Source: Mycolicibacterium aurum
Lineage (GTDB): Bacteria > Actinomycetota > Actinomycetes > Mycobacteriales > Mycobacteriaceae
Direction of reading: 5' to 3'
NCBI GenBank assembly: GCA_900078775.1
Contig: LT549889.1
Location: 4,402,001-4,466,000, forward strand
DNA length: 64,000 nucleotides
In this document: piece after piece, positions 45,671-54,962 of the stretch
Position numbering within the stretch: the first letter of the stretch is position 1
How the letters are laid out: each line of letters begins with the position of its first letter
Translations under genes and position numbers: made by a program
The notes under the pieces: model-generated
What the model was told of the DNA's origin: nothing
Databases searched by the model: none
The model's input: only the letters and a program-made list of their open reading frames with translations

Positions 45671-47554
45671 ATGTCTTCTCAGACTGCAGAAAACCCCACC
45701 AGCCTCGCTGACGGCGTCATCGCGAGGTTCACCGGGGCCGTCGCCGGTCATGCCGAGGTGATCACCGATGCGGTGACGGTGCGTGATCGTGGTCATGATT
45801 TCTGGGGGGTGGGGGGTACCGCGGAGTTGATGTTGCGCCCGCATACCCGTGGCGAGGTCGCCGCGATCATGGCGATCGCCGCCGAGTACCGGGTCGCGGT
45901 GGTGCCGCGCGGCGGGGCGTCGAACTGCTCGGGCGGGATGATGCCCGAGGGCGGGCGGGTGTTGCTGGACCTGTCCGGGCTGAACCGGATCCTGCAGATC
46001 GATCCCGAGAACCGCTGGGCCCGTGTCGAAACCGGTGTCATCAACTCCGACCTGCAAGACGCCCTGGCCCCGTACGGGTTGTGCTTCTCCCCGGATCCGG
46101 TCTCGGCACATCTGGCCACCGTGGGCGGCAACATCATCGAGAACGCCGGCGGCCCGCACGCGTTGAAGTACGGCGTCACCTACAACCACGTGCTCGCCGT
46201 CGAGGTCGCCCTCCCGGACGGGTCCACCAGAACCTTCGGCGCCGACGACGAGGGCCCGGACCTGCTCGGGCTGCTCATCGGCTCGGAAGGCACGCTGGGC
46301 ATCATCACCGCCGCGACCGTCGCGCTGCGCCCGGTCGCGGCGGTCACCCACAGCCTGATGGGCGCCTTCGCCACCGCCCGGGAGGCCGCCGACACGATCG
46401 CGGCGATCATCGCCACCGGGGTGGTGCCCGCGGCGGTGGAATGGCTGGACCGGGCCGGGATCGCCGGGCTGCAGCAGTTCTACGACACCGGCTACCCGCC
46501 CGACGCCGATTCCATCGTGCTCATCGACGTCGACGGCACCGCCGCGCAGGTCGCCCACGACCAGGCCATAGTGCAACGGGTGCTGGCTGAGCGCGCCACC
46601 GAGGTCCGCATCGCCGAGGAACAGGCCGACCGTGACGCGCTGTGGTACGGGCGGCTGCACGCCCCCGACTCGGTGGTGGCCAGCGGTAAAGGGTTCTTCA
46701 TCGGCGATGTCACCGTGCCGCGTGACCGGATCCCGCAGATGCAGGAAGCCATTCAGGCCACCGCGGCCCGGCATGCCGACGGGTTGTTGTTCATCGCGGT
46801 GTGCGGGCACGCCGGGGACGGGGATCTGCACCCCACCACGTTCTACGACAAGGACAACCCCCTGGCCGCCTCGGCGTTGCAGGCCGCCAACAACGAGATC
46901 ATCGCCGCCGCACTGGCCTTGGGCGGCACCATCACCGGTGAGCACGGGGTGGGCACCGAGAAGATCGCGTTCATGACCCAGCGGTTCACCCCGGTCGAGA
47001 TCGCCGCCCAACGCGCGATCAAGGCGGCCTTCGACCCGGCCGGGCTGCTCAACCCCGGGGTCATGCTGCCCGAACGCTTACCCGCCGAACCCGACACCGC
47101 CCTGTTCGGGGCCGCGGTGGCCGACGCGCTGGCCGGCCGGCTGCGCCCCGACCCGCAAGCCCCGCTCACCACCGGCGCCAACACCGATATCAGCGTCAAC
47201 CTGGGCAACCTCAGCCTGGTCGTCGGCGCCGAGGCCACCCTGGCCGACATCAACGCCCACCTCAAGCAGCACGGGGTGGCCTGCGCGGCGGTCCCCACCA
47301 CCGACACCGAACGCCGAATCGGGGAAGTGGTCGCCACCGCCACCGGCGCCGAACGCGACCACATCCGGCACGCCCTGCTCGGCGCGGACGTCACCGTCAT
47401 CGACGGCCAGACACCCGCCCGGTTCGGCGCCGAAACCATGAAAGACGTCGCCGGCTACGACACCAAACGGCTTTACATCAGCGCCCACGGCGCCTTCGGC
47501 GCACTACACACCCTGATCTTCAAAATCGGCGTGCTTGACCTCAACAATGGTTGA
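45671..47554 (+). CDS. FAD-linked oxidase: GlcD-like with a fused GlcE-like C-terminal segment
   Basis: A 627-residue protein. Residues about 1-470 form a complete GlcD-type enzyme: FAD_binding_4 (VAVVPRGGASNCSGGMMPEGGRVLLDLSGLNRILQID ... VGGNIIENAGGPHALKYGVTYNHVL) and FAD-oxidase C-terminal domain (VCGHAGDGDLHPTTFYD, GEHGVGTEKIAFM). Residues about 490-627 add a partial second FAD-type segment (NLGNLSLVVGAEATLADINAHLKQHGVACAAVP ... MKDVAGYDTKRLYISAHGAFG) resembling GlcE. It would oxidise glycolate, D-lactate or another 2-hydroxy acid. GGGAG lies upstream. An MBL-fold gene follows. Confidence 0.88.
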   Translation: MSSQTAENPTSLADGVIARFTGAVAGHAEVITDAVTVRDRGHDFWGVGGTAELMLRPHTRGEVAAIMAIAAEYRVAVVPRGGASNCSGGMMPEGGRVLLDLSGLNRILQIDPENRWARVETGVINSDLQDALAPYGLCFSPDPVSAHLATVGGNIIENAGGPHALKYGVTYNHVLAVEVALPDGSTRTFGADDEGPDLLGLLIGSEGTLGIITAATVALRPVAAVTHSLMGAFATAREAADTIAAIIATGVVPAAVEWLDRAGIAGLQQFYDTGYPPDADSIVLIDVDGTAAQVAHDQAIVQRVLAERATEVRIAEEQADRDALWYGRLHAPDSVVASGKGFFIGDVTVPRDRIPQMQEAIQATAARHADGLLFIAVCGHAGDGDLHPTTFYDKDNPLAASALQAANNEIIAAALALGGTITGEHGVGTEKIAFMTQRFTPVEIAAQRAIKAAFDPAGLLNPGVMLPERLPAEPDTALFGAAVADALAGRLRPDPQAPLTTGANTDISVNLGNLSLVVGAEATLADINAHLKQHGVACAAVPTTDTERRIGEVVATATGAERDHIRHALLGADVTVIDGQTPARFGAETMKDVAGYDTKRLYISAHGAFGALHTLIFKIGVLDLNNG

Positions 47555-47592
47555 TGTTTAACGCTGGGTCCACGTTCGATCAGGAGGAAGAC

Positions 47593-48237
47593 ATGTTGCA
47601 GATCCGCTCCGACCTGTGGGAGACCCGACAGGACAACCCGTTCCCCGGCTTGAAGACCCACGCCTATCTGTGGACCGGCGGACCGGACGGCAACGTGTTG
47701 TTCTACAGCCCGCAGACCGACGCCGATTTCGACGCGCTGGACCGGCTCGGCGGGGTCGCCCACCAGTATCTCTCCCACCGGGACGAGGCCGGCCCGATGC
47801 TGTCCGCCGTCGCCGAACGCTTCGGCGCCCGCCTGCACGCACCGGCCGTCGAACTGCTCGACATCGGCAGGCACGCGCACATCCACGTCCCGCTCGCCGG
47901 TCGGCACGTGGACACCCAAGGGATCGAGGTGATTCCGACGCCGGGGCACACACCGGGCAGCACCAGCTACCTGGTGCCCGGCGCCAACGGGCAGACCTAC
48001 CTGTTCACCGGGGACACCATCTTCCTCGGCGCGGACGGGCACTGGACGGCCGGTTACATCCCGCCGATCAGCGATCCCGAACCCCTGCAGCACAGCCTGC
48101 GGGTGCTCGGCGGGCTGACGCCCGACCTGGTCATCTCCAGCGCCTTCGCGCACGAGTCCGCGGTCCAGGTCCCTGGGCCCCGGCGCTGGGCGCAATGCGC
48201 CGCCCAAGCCCGCGAGAAGCTGGCGGAGGTAGCCTGA
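47593..48237 (+). CDS. Metallo-beta-lactamase-fold hydrolase with a non-canonical metal site
   Basis: A 214-residue MBL-fold protein with GGAGG upstream of ATG 47593. It has the later MBL motifs PTPGHTPGSTSYL and LFTGDTIFLG, but the usual T-H-x-H-x-D-H is reduced to YLSHRDEAGP, keeping one His and one Asp, and no clear final His is seen. Activity may be altered or lost. It lies 38 nt after the GlcD-like gene, so a linked pathway is plausible; MBL-fold proteins often hydrolyse thioesters. Confidence 0.85.
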   Translation: MLQIRSDLWETRQDNPFPGLKTHAYLWTGGPDGNVLFYSPQTDADFDALDRLGGVAHQYLSHRDEAGPMLSAVAERFGARLHAPAVELLDIGRHAHIHVPLAGRHVDTQGIEVIPTPGHTPGSTSYLVPGANGQTYLFTGDTIFLGADGHWTAGYIPPISDPEPLQHSLRVLGGLTPDLVISSAFAHESAVQVPGPRRWAQCAAQAREKLAEVA

Positions 48238-48243
48238 TCCAGC

Positions 48244-49104
48244 GTGGCACCCCTCTCCGGCCGGTTCGCGCCCAGCCCGTCGGCCGACCTGCACATCGGC
48301 AACCTGCGCACCGCAGTGCTGGCCTGGCTGTTCGCCCGCTCCTCGGGGCGCAGGTTCCTGATCCGGGTCGAGGACCTCGATGACCGCACGTTCAGCGACG
48401 TGGCCGCCCGCCAGCTGGCCGACCTGGCCGCCATCGGCGTCACCTCCGACGAGCCGCCGGAGTACCAGAGAGCGCACACGGACCGCTACGACGCCGTCCT
48501 CGCCGAGCTGACCGAACGCGGCCTGGTGTACGAATGCTATTGCAGCCGAAAGGATATTCTTGCCGCGCCGCGGGCCCCGCACGCACCGGAAGGCGCCTAT
48601 CCGGGGACCTGCCGGGACCGGCCCGCCCCGGCCGACCCGGCGCGCCCACCGGCGCTGCGGCTGCGCAGCGACACCTTCTCCTACACCGTCACCGACCTAC
48701 TGCACGGTGAGTTCACCGGGGTGGTCGATGATTTCGTGCTGCGCCGCGGCGACGGGGTGACGGCGTACAACCTGGCCGTGGTGGTCGACGATGCCGCCCA
48801 GGGTGTCGATCAGGTGGTGCGCGGGGACGATCTGCTGTCCTCCTCCCCGCGACAGGCCTATCTGGGCGGACTGCTGGGCTATCCCCCGGTCACCTACGCC
48901 CACGTGCCACTGGTGCTCAACACCGAGGGCAAGCGGCTGGCCAAACGGGACGGCGCGGTCACCCTGGCCGAGATCGGCGTGCCGGAGGTCCTGGCGTCGA
49001 TCGCCGGGTCGCTGGGCTACACCGCCACCACCCTGGCCGGGATGCTGGCCGAGTTCGATCCCGCCGGGTTGCCCCGCGAACCCTGGGTATACCGGCCCGT
49101 GTGA
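48244..49104 (+). CDS. gluQ: Glutamyl-Q tRNA(Asp) synthetase
   Basis: A 286-residue fragment-like GlxRS lacking the anticodon-binding domain. It attaches glutamate to queuosine at position 34 of tRNA-Asp. [19 protein letters not shown] carries the HIGH motif, IRVEDLDDR follows, the zinc Cys set lies in [10 protein letters not shown] and YPGTC, and [12 protein letters not shown] replaces KMSKS. It starts at GTG 48244. The queuosine-inserting enzyme tgt is also in this window (58862-60079). It overlaps the ABC transporter gene by four bases. Confidence 0.92.
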   Translation: MAPLSGRFAPSPSADLHIGNLRTAVLAWLFARSSGRRFLIRVEDLDDRTFSDVAARQLADLAAIGVTSDEPPEYQRAHTDRYDAVLAELTERGLVYECYCSRKDILAAPRAPHAPEGAYPGTCRDRPAPADPARPPALRLRSDTFSYTVTDLLHGEFTGVVDDFVLRRGDGVTAYNLAVVVDDAAQGVDQVVRGDDLLSSSPRQAYLGGLLGYPPVTYAHVPLVLNTEGKRLAKRDGAVTLAEIGVPEVLASIAGSLGYTATTLAGMLAEFDPAGLPREPWVYRPV

Positions 49105-50648
49105 GCGAAACCCTGTGCCCGGCGGCCCGGCATTGTTACGGTCCGGCCGTGCTCGGAATTCTCCGGCGGGCGCTGCTCGCCCTACTCCTGGTCGCCGCGG
49201 TGATCGTCGGCGCGGTGGGCTGCGGGTCCTCCAACGACACGGCCGGCGACCCGATCAAGTCGGCCGGCGTGCTGCGGGTCGGCACCGAGGGCGTGTACGC
49301 CCCGTTCAGCTATCACGACCCGGCCACCGGTGAACTCGTCGGCTACGACGTGGACGTGGCCAAGGCGGTCGGCGAGAAGCTGGGCGTGCGGGTGGAATTC
49401 GTCGAAACCCCCTGGGATTCCATCTTCGCCGCGCTGGAGGCCGACCGCTTCGACATCGTCGCCAACCAGGTCACCATCAACCCCGAACGCCAGGGCAAGT
49501 ACGACCTGTCCCAGCCCTACACCGTCGGCGAAGGGGTGATCGTCACCCGGGCCGACGACGACTCCATCAGCTCGCTCGCCGACATCAAGGGCAAGACCGC
49601 GGCCGAGAACGCCACCAGCAACTGGTCCGAGGTGGCCCGCCAGGCCGGGGCGAAGGTCGAGGCCGTCGAGGGCTTCACCCAGGCCATCACGCTGCTCAAC
49701 CAGGGCCGCGTCGACGTCGTCATCAACGACAGCATCGCCGTCTACGCCTATCTCGCCGAGACCGGGGACAAGAACGTCAAGATCGCCGGGACGGTCGGCG
49801 AGAAGAGCGAGCAGGGCTTCGCGGCCCGCAAGGACAGTGGTTTCCTGCCCGAACTCGACGCTGCGCTCGATGATCTGCGGTCCGACGGCACGCTGAGCGA
49901 GATCTCCCAGCGCTACCTCAAGGCCGACGCCACCGGCAGCACCCCCGCCCCGGGCGCCGGCACCGATCAGCAACCGCCGCATGCACGTTCGGCGCTGCAG
50001 CTGGTTCTGGACAACCTGTGGCCGCTGGCCAAGGCCGCGTTGACGATGACCATCCCGCTGACCATCATCAGCTTCGCCCTGGGCCTGGTCATCGCGCTGG
50101 GGGTGGCGCTGGCCCGGTTGTCCTCGAACCTGGTACTGAGCAACGCGGCGCGGTTCTACATCTCCATCATCCGCGGCACCCCACTGCTGGTGCAGCTGTT
50201 CATCGTGTTCTTCGCCCTGCCCGAGTTCGGGGTGAAGATCGATCCGTTCCCGGCCGCGGTGATCGCGTTCAGCCTGAACGTCGGCGGCTACGCCGCAGAG
50301 ATCATCCGCTCGGCGATCCTGAGTGTGCCCAAGGGTCAATGGGAGGCGGCCGAGACCATCGGCTACAACTACACCGGCGCACTGCGGCGCATCATCCTGC
50401 CGCAGGCCACCCGGGTCGCGGTGCCGCCGCTGTCGAACACGTTGATATCGCTGGTCAAAGATACGTCTCTCGCCTCCACCATTCTGGTCACCGAGCTGCT
50501 GCGGCAGGCCCAGATCGTGGCGGCCCCGACCTTCGAGTTCTTCGCGCTGTACGGCACGGCGGCGATCTACTACTGGGTGATCTGCCTGGTGCTGTCGTTC
50601 GGGCAGGCCCGGGTGGAGCACCGACTGGAAAGGTATGTGGCGCGATGA
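49101..50648 (+). CDS. Amino-acid ABC transporter: substrate-binding and permease domains fused
   Basis: A 515-residue protein. Lipoprotein signal ending [10 protein letters not shown] (Cys about residue 41), then a periplasmic-binding domain for polar amino acids (about 55-280, [38 protein letters not shown]), a Pro-rich linker, then a HisM/GlnP-type permease domain (about 295-515) with [32 protein letters not shown] and the [22 protein letters not shown] coupling loop. This SBP-permease fusion is known for glutamine-type systems. The start is GTG 49101 overlapping gluQ; a later GTG (49149) also fits. The ATPase follows. Confidence 0.92.
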   Translation: MSETLCPAARHCYGPAVLGILRRALLALLLVAAVIVGAVGCGSSNDTAGDPIKSAGVLRVGTEGVYAPFSYHDPATGELVGYDVDVAKAVGEKLGVRVEFVETPWDSIFAALEADRFDIVANQVTINPERQGKYDLSQPYTVGEGVIVTRADDDSISSLADIKGKTAAENATSNWSEVARQAGAKVEAVEGFTQAITLLNQGRVDVVINDSIAVYAYLAETGDKNVKIAGTVGEKSEQGFAARKDSGFLPELDAALDDLRSDGTLSEISQRYLKADATGSTPAPGAGTDQQPPHARSALQLVLDNLWPLAKAALTMTIPLTIISFALGLVIALGVALARLSSNLVLSNAARFYISIIRGTPLLVQLFIVFFALPEFGVKIDPFPAAVIAFSLNVGGYAAEIIRSAILSVPKGQWEAAETIGYNYTGALRRIILPQATRVAVPPLSNTLISLVKDTSLASTILVTELLRQAQIVAAPTFEFFALYGTAAIYYWVICLVLSFGQARVEHRLERYVAR

Positions 50649-51409
50649 GCGAACCGACCGAATATCTGGTGGAAGCCACCGACGTCACGAAGGCGTTCGG
50701 GGAGCTGAAGGTGCTCAAGGGGGTCTCCTTCACGGTGGCCACCGGGACGGCCACCACCATCATCGGCCCGTCCGGATCGGGCAAGACCACCCTGCTGCGC
50801 ACGCTGAACGCACTGGACCGGGCCGACTCCGGGGTGATCCGGGTCGACGATGTGCAGATCGATTTCGGCACCCCGACACCGAAGGCCGAGATCCGCCGGT
50901 TCCAGTCGCGCAGCGGGTTCGTGTTCCAGTCGCACAACCTGTTTCCGCACAAGACCGTGATCGAGAACCTCATCGAGGGCCCGGTGATGGTCCAGAAGCG
51001 ACCCAAGGACGAGGTCATCGCCGAGGCCGTCGCGCTGCTCGATCAGGTCGGCCTGGCCGACAAACGCGACCAGTACCCGTTCCAGCTGTCCGGCGGCCAG
51101 CAGCAGCGGGTGGGCATCGCGCGCGCGCTGGCGCTCAAGCCCAAGCTGGTGTTGTTCGACGAGCCGACCTCGGCGCTGGATCCGGAACTGGTCGGCGAGG
51201 TGCTCTCGGTGATCAAGGATCTGGCCGTGCAGGGCTGGACCCTGGTGATCGTCACGCACGAGATCCAGTTCGCCCGTCAGGTGTCCCAGCAGGTGCTGTT
51301 CACCGACCAGGGCATCATCCTGGAGCAGGGCACGCCCGAGGAGGTCATCGGCGACCCGAAGCAGGAACGCACCCGGCAGTTCCTGCAGCGGATCCTCAAC
51401 CCGCTCTGA
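50645..51409 (+). CDS. Amino-acid ABC transporter ATP-binding protein (GlnQ-like)
   Basis: A 254-residue ATPase energising the fused transporter before it, overlapping by four bases. Walker A GPSGSGKT (41-48), Q-loop [18 protein letters not shown], signature [15 protein letters not shown], Walker [15 protein letters not shown] and the switch His in VIVTHEI. All catalytic elements are intact. The likely substrate is glutamine, glutamate or another polar amino acid. Confidence 0.95.
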   Translation: MSEPTEYLVEATDVTKAFGELKVLKGVSFTVATGTATTIIGPSGSGKTTLLRTLNALDRADSGVIRVDDVQIDFGTPTPKAEIRRFQSRSGFVFQSHNLFPHKTVIENLIEGPVMVQKRPKDEVIAEAVALLDQVGLADKRDQYPFQLSGGQQQRVGIARALALKPKLVLFDEPTSALDPELVGEVLSVIKDLAVQGWTLVIVTHEIQFARQVSQQVLFTDQGIILEQGTPEEVIGDPKQERTRQFLQRILNPL

Positions 51410-51412
51410 ACC

Positions 51413-52969
51413 TCAGTCAGAATCCTGGTGCCGGGCCCGGTCGCGCAGCACGTTCTTCTGGATCTTGCCCGTCGATGTCTTCGGCAACTCCTCGAACACC
51501 ATGGTCCGCGGCACCTTGAAACCGGCCATCCGCTCGCGCAGGAACCGGGTCAGCTCCTCGGGGGTGATCTCCGAACCGGTGCGGGTGGTGATGAACGCGA
51601 CCGGGACCTCACCCCACTTCTCGTCCGGGGCCCCGACGACCGCGGATTCCATCACCTCGGGATGGCTGTCGATCACCTTCTCCACCTCGACCGACGCGAT
51701 GTTCTCGCCGCCGGAGATGATCACATCCTTCGCCCGGTCCCGGATCTCGATGTACCCGTCGGGATGCATGACGCCCAGGTCGCCGGTCAGGAAATGCCCC
51801 GACCTGGTGGCCGCTGCGGTGGCCTCGTCATCGTTGTAATAGCCGAGCATGACATCGTTGCCGCGCGCCGCGATCTCACCGATCGTCTCCCCGTCACGGG
51901 GCACGTCGGCACCGGATTCGTCGATGATCCGCAGCGGGTTGGCGACGATGTTGCCGACGCCCTGGCGGGCCCGCAGTCGCGCCGCCTCCGCGCCGGGCAG
52001 GGCGTCCCATTCCGGCTGCCACACGTTCACCGCGACCGGGCCGTAGGTCTCGGTCAGCCCGTATAGGTGGGTGACGTCGAAGCCGAGCGGGGTCAATCTG
52101 CCCAGCAGCGCCGGTGAGGGCGGCGCACCGCCTGTGTCGACGTGCACGGAATGCGGCAACGGCCGCGCGTACTCGTGCTCGGCGAGCATCGTCAGCACCG
52201 TCGGCGCCGCACTGAAGTGGGTGACCGCACCGCCGCGCAACGCCGTCCAGATGTCCCCGGCGTCGATCTTGCGCAAGCAGATGTGGGTGCCTCCGGCCGC
52301 GCCCACCGCCCAGGTGAAACACCACCCGTTGCAATGGAACATCGGCAGGGTCCACAGATATCCGGTCGAGGGGTCGAGCCGGGTGTGATACGCCATCGCG
52401 ACGGCCTGCAGGTAGGCCCCGCGGTGGTGGTACATCACCCCTCTGGGCCGTCCGGTGGTACCGGAGGTGTAGTTGATCGCGAGCAGGTCGCGTTCGTCGA
52501 CCTGCACCTCGTCGGCGGCCGAGCCCTCCGCCGGCAGCCAGGCCTCGTAGCGGTCTCCGGGCCCGCCGGCGATGACCACCTCGATCCCGAGGTCGGCCCC
52601 GAGTTCGGTGGCGCGTTCGTCGAACTCGTGGGTGGCGACCAGTCTCCGCGCTCCGGAATGCTCGATGATGTACTGCATCTCGGCCGACGACAGTCGGGTG
52701 TTGATCGGCACCAGCACCGCGCCTCGGGCGGGTACCGCCTGGTGCAGTTCCAGCATGATGTGGCTGTTGGTGCACAGTGCGGCCACCCGGTCGCCGCGCT
52801 GCACACCGGAGGCCGCCAGCGCGGAGGTGAGGCGGGCGCACCGGCCGGCAAACTCGGTGTAGGTCAGCCGCAGATCGCCGTCGACGACGGCGATGCGGCC
52901 GGGGAATGCTCGGGCGGATCGGTGCAGCAGGCTGTTCGGTGACAGTGGCGCAAAGGTGAACTCGGCCAT
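51413..52969 (-). CDS. AMP-binding acyl-CoA synthetase (FadD-like)
   Basis: A 518-residue ANL-superfamily ligase that activates a carboxylic acid to its CoA ester through an acyl-AMP. Motifs: YTSGTTGRPRGVMYHH (P-loop), MFHCNGW, LYGLTETYG, GHFLTGDLGVMHPDGYIEIRDRAKDVIISGGENI and the catalytic lysine in PKTSTGKIQKNVLR. The MFHCNGWCF pattern is typical of medium-chain and fatty-acid-type members. It converges with the ABC operon 3 nt away. The substrate is not determined. Confidence 0.93.
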   Translation of the reverse strand: MAEFTFAPLSPNSLLHRSARAFPGRIAVVDGDLRLTYTEFAGRCARLTSALAASGVQRGDRVAALCTNSHIMLELHQAVPARGAVLVPINTRLSSAEMQYIIEHSGARRLVATHEFDERATELGADLGIEVVIAGGPGDRYEAWLPAEGSAADEVQVDERDLLAINYTSGTTGRPRGVMYHHRGAYLQAVAMAYHTRLDPSTGYLWTLPMFHCNGWCFTWAVGAAGGTHICLRKIDAGDIWTALRGGAVTHFSAAPTVLTMLAEHEYARPLPHSVHVDTGGAPPSPALLGRLTPLGFDVTHLYGLTETYGPVAVNVWQPEWDALPGAEAARLRARQGVGNIVANPLRIIDESGADVPRDGETIGEIAARGNDVMLGYYNDDEATAAATRSGHFLTGDLGVMHPDGYIEIRDRAKDVIISGGENIASVEVEKVIDSHPEVMESAVVGAPDEKWGEVPVAFITTRTGSEITPEELTRFLRERMAGFKVPRTMVFEELPKTSTGKIQKNVLRDRARHQDSD

Positions 52970-52996
52970 GATCGGACGGTACTCCCGTCCGGGCCG

Positions 52997-53569
52997 TCAG
53001 TTCGTCGAAGATGCGAACAGGGGGCGTTCGGTCGCCCAGTCGACCAGCGAGGCGAGATAATCCAGCACCAGCTGCTCGGGATGCGTCTCGGGGTCCTCCA
53101 GATGCAGCCGGGCCAGTTCCTCGATCGCGGCCAGCAGAATCCGCGCCGCCGGGCCTTCCGGATCCAGGCGCAGTGGACGCGCGGCGACGGTCCGGGCGTA
53201 GGCCCGGCCCAGTTCGATCCGCACCCGGGCCTCGGGCGGAGCGCCGTCGGGTGGGCGCAGGATGATCCGCCAGCTCGTCGGCGCGGCGTGCAGATAGGCC
53301 AGGATGCCGCGGCCCAGTTCGTCGATGTCGCGGGCCCCCTCGACGCTGCCCATCCCGGCGAATGCGATCGCCGATTCCCGGTCCAGCAGCGCGGTGGTCA
53401 ACCCGTCCAGGTCGGTGAACTGTTGGTAGACAACCGCTCTGGTGACTCCACCCGATCGGGCGACCCGCTCGACGGACAACGCGGCATAGCCCTCGGCGGC
53501 GACGATATCGCGGGCCACATCGAGCAGCTGGTCCCGGCGCTGCGCGCCGCTCAGCCGGCGGCGGGTCAC
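52997..53569 (-). CDS. TetR-family regulator
   Basis: A 190-residue regulator: RDQLLDVARDIVAAEGYAALSVERVARSGGVTRAVVYQQFTDLDGLTTALLDRE is the TetR N-terminal DNA-binding domain. GTG 53569 overlaps the stop of the HpnE-like gene (GTGA), so the two are one transcription unit. A perfect 9-bp dyad lies directly upstream of that unit and is its likely binding site, giving autoregulation. Confidence 0.9.
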   Translation of the reverse strand: MTRRRLSGAQRRDQLLDVARDIVAAEGYAALSVERVARSGGVTRAVVYQQFTDLDGLTTALLDRESAIAFAGMGSVEGARDIDELGRGILAYLHAAPTSWRIILRPPDGAPPEARVRIELGRAYARTVAARPLRLDPEGPAARILLAAIEELARLHLEDPETHPEQLVLDYLASLVDWATERPLFASSTN

Positions 53570-54930
53570 TTCTTCAGCAGCAGGTCGACGGCCTTGGCCG
53601 CGCTCTGCACGGCGCTCTCCATGGTGGCCGACCAGTCGGTGGCGGTCCAGTCCCCGGCCAGCACCAGCGAGGGCACCGAGGTGTGTTGCGGCGGACGCAG
53701 CCCGTCGGTGCCGACCACCTGGGAGAACGTGGCCCGTGGCATCTTGACCACCTGCGCCTCCAGCACCTGCGCCTCCGCCGCGGCCGGGTAGTAGCGGCGC
53801 AGCAGCGCCATCTGCTCCTCGACGATCTCCTCGTTGCTCTTGTGGATCTGCTCGTAGGCCCCGCTGGTGGTCAGGCAGTACAGCCAGGACTTCTCGGTGC
53901 TGCGGCCGTGCATGATCTGCCGGTCGAAGACCTCGTCGATGACCCCGGTCCCGCCGATCAGCCCCTCGAACGCGGATTCGGTGCCCAGCGGACGGTCCAG
54001 GTAGAGATTGGTGCTGACGATCGGGGTGTAGCCGAGTTTGTCTGCGGCGGCGTAAATCTCGGCGTGTTCGGGTAGGTCGTCGAGCAGACCGCCGATGTTC
54101 GAGTTGGGCACCGCGCAGACCACGGCATCGGCCGCGATCTCGGTGCCGTCGGCCAGCGCCACCCCGGTGACCCGGCCGTCGATGATGTGGATCTTGCGTG
54201 CCACCGCCCGGTACCGCACGTCGACCCCGTGCCGCTCGAAGACCTCCAGCGCGCCGGTGATGTAGAGGGTGTCCAGGTCGACGGTCGGGTAGCCGATGGT
54301 GACCGGGGTGCGATGTTTGATGCCGAGCCGGATGCCGGTGCCCAGCACGTTGGCGAACACCTTGGCCGATTCCTGCCCCACCGGTTCGGCGGCGATCCCC
54401 AGGGCCAGCCAGTCCCACAACGCTTCTCGGGCCGGGGCGGGCATGCCGACCCGGTCGAACCACTGCTCGGTGGACAGATCGGCGAGATCGGCCGGCTGCC
54501 GCAGCGCCTGCCAGCCCAGCAGCATGGTCGCCCGCGCGGCCCGCAGCTTGTCGGCCCAGCTCGCATCCGGATGCACCCCGAGCAGCGTTTTGACCGCTCC
54601 CACACCGGTGGTGTGCATGGTGACCTTGCGGCCGTCGGGCCAGCGCAGCGTGGAGGACTTCGGGAAGGCGATGTGTTCGCGGGTGCCGACACTGCGCAGG
54701 TAGCGGTACAGGTGCTGATAACCGCTGGCGATGACGTGCTGCCCATTGTCGGGCACGTCGCCTGGTCCATTGCTGACGGCCTCGGCCCGCATGGCGTGCG
54801 CGCGGCCGCCGAGGCTGCCGCGGCGCTCCAGCAGGGTCACCGTGCAGCCCGCCTCGGCCAGCCAGACCGCGGAGGCCAGTCCGGCCAGTCCGCCGCCGAT
54901 CACCACAAACCGCCGCGTGTCAGCTCCCAT
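53566..54930 (-). CDS. FAD-dependent oxidoreductase, HpnE / amine-oxidase-like
   Basis: A 454-residue flavoprotein with the dinucleotide-binding motif VVIGGGLAGLASAVWLAEAG (about 9-28) and ERRGSLGGRAH, and the closing FAD motif LVLAGDWTATDWSATMESAVQSA. It resembles hydroxysqualene dehydroxylase (HpnE) and phytoene-desaturase-like enzymes, which act on isoprenoid chains. No squalene synthase gene is nearby, so the substrate is open. It is controlled by the co-transcribed TetR gene. Confidence 0.88.
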   Translation of the reverse strand: MGADTRRFVVIGGGLAGLASAVWLAEAGCTVTLLERRGSLGGRAHAMRAEAVSNGPGDVPDNGQHVIASGYQHLYRYLRSVGTREHIAFPKSSTLRWPDGRKVTMHTTGVGAVKTLLGVHPDASWADKLRAARATMLLGWQALRQPADLADLSTEQWFDRVGMPAPAREALWDWLALGIAAEPVGQESAKVFANVLGTGIRLGIKHRTPVTIGYPTVDLDTLYITGALEVFERHGVDVRYRAVARKIHIIDGRVTGVALADGTEIAADAVVCAVPNSNIGGLLDDLPEHAEIYAAADKLGYTPIVSTNLYLDRPLGTESAFEGLIGGTGVIDEVFDRQIMHGRSTEKSWLYCLTTSGAYEQIHKSNEEIVEEQMALLRRYYPAAAEAQVLEAQVVKMPRATFSQVVGTDGLRPPQHTSVPSLVLAGDWTATDWSATMESAVQSAAKAVDLLLKK

Positions 54931-54939
54931 CCGGCGACG

Positions 54940-54962
54940 CTAACTTACAGTTTGTAAGTTAG
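54940..54962. promoter_or_regulatory. Perfect dyad CTAACTTAC-AGTTT-GTAAGTTAG, candidate TetR operator
   Basis: An exact 9-bp inverted repeat with a 5-nt centre, 10 nt upstream of the HpnE-like start and overlapping the stop codon of the preceding CoA-transferase gene. The TTAC/GTAA arms and AT-rich base composition are typical of TetR-family operators. Confidence 0.75.
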
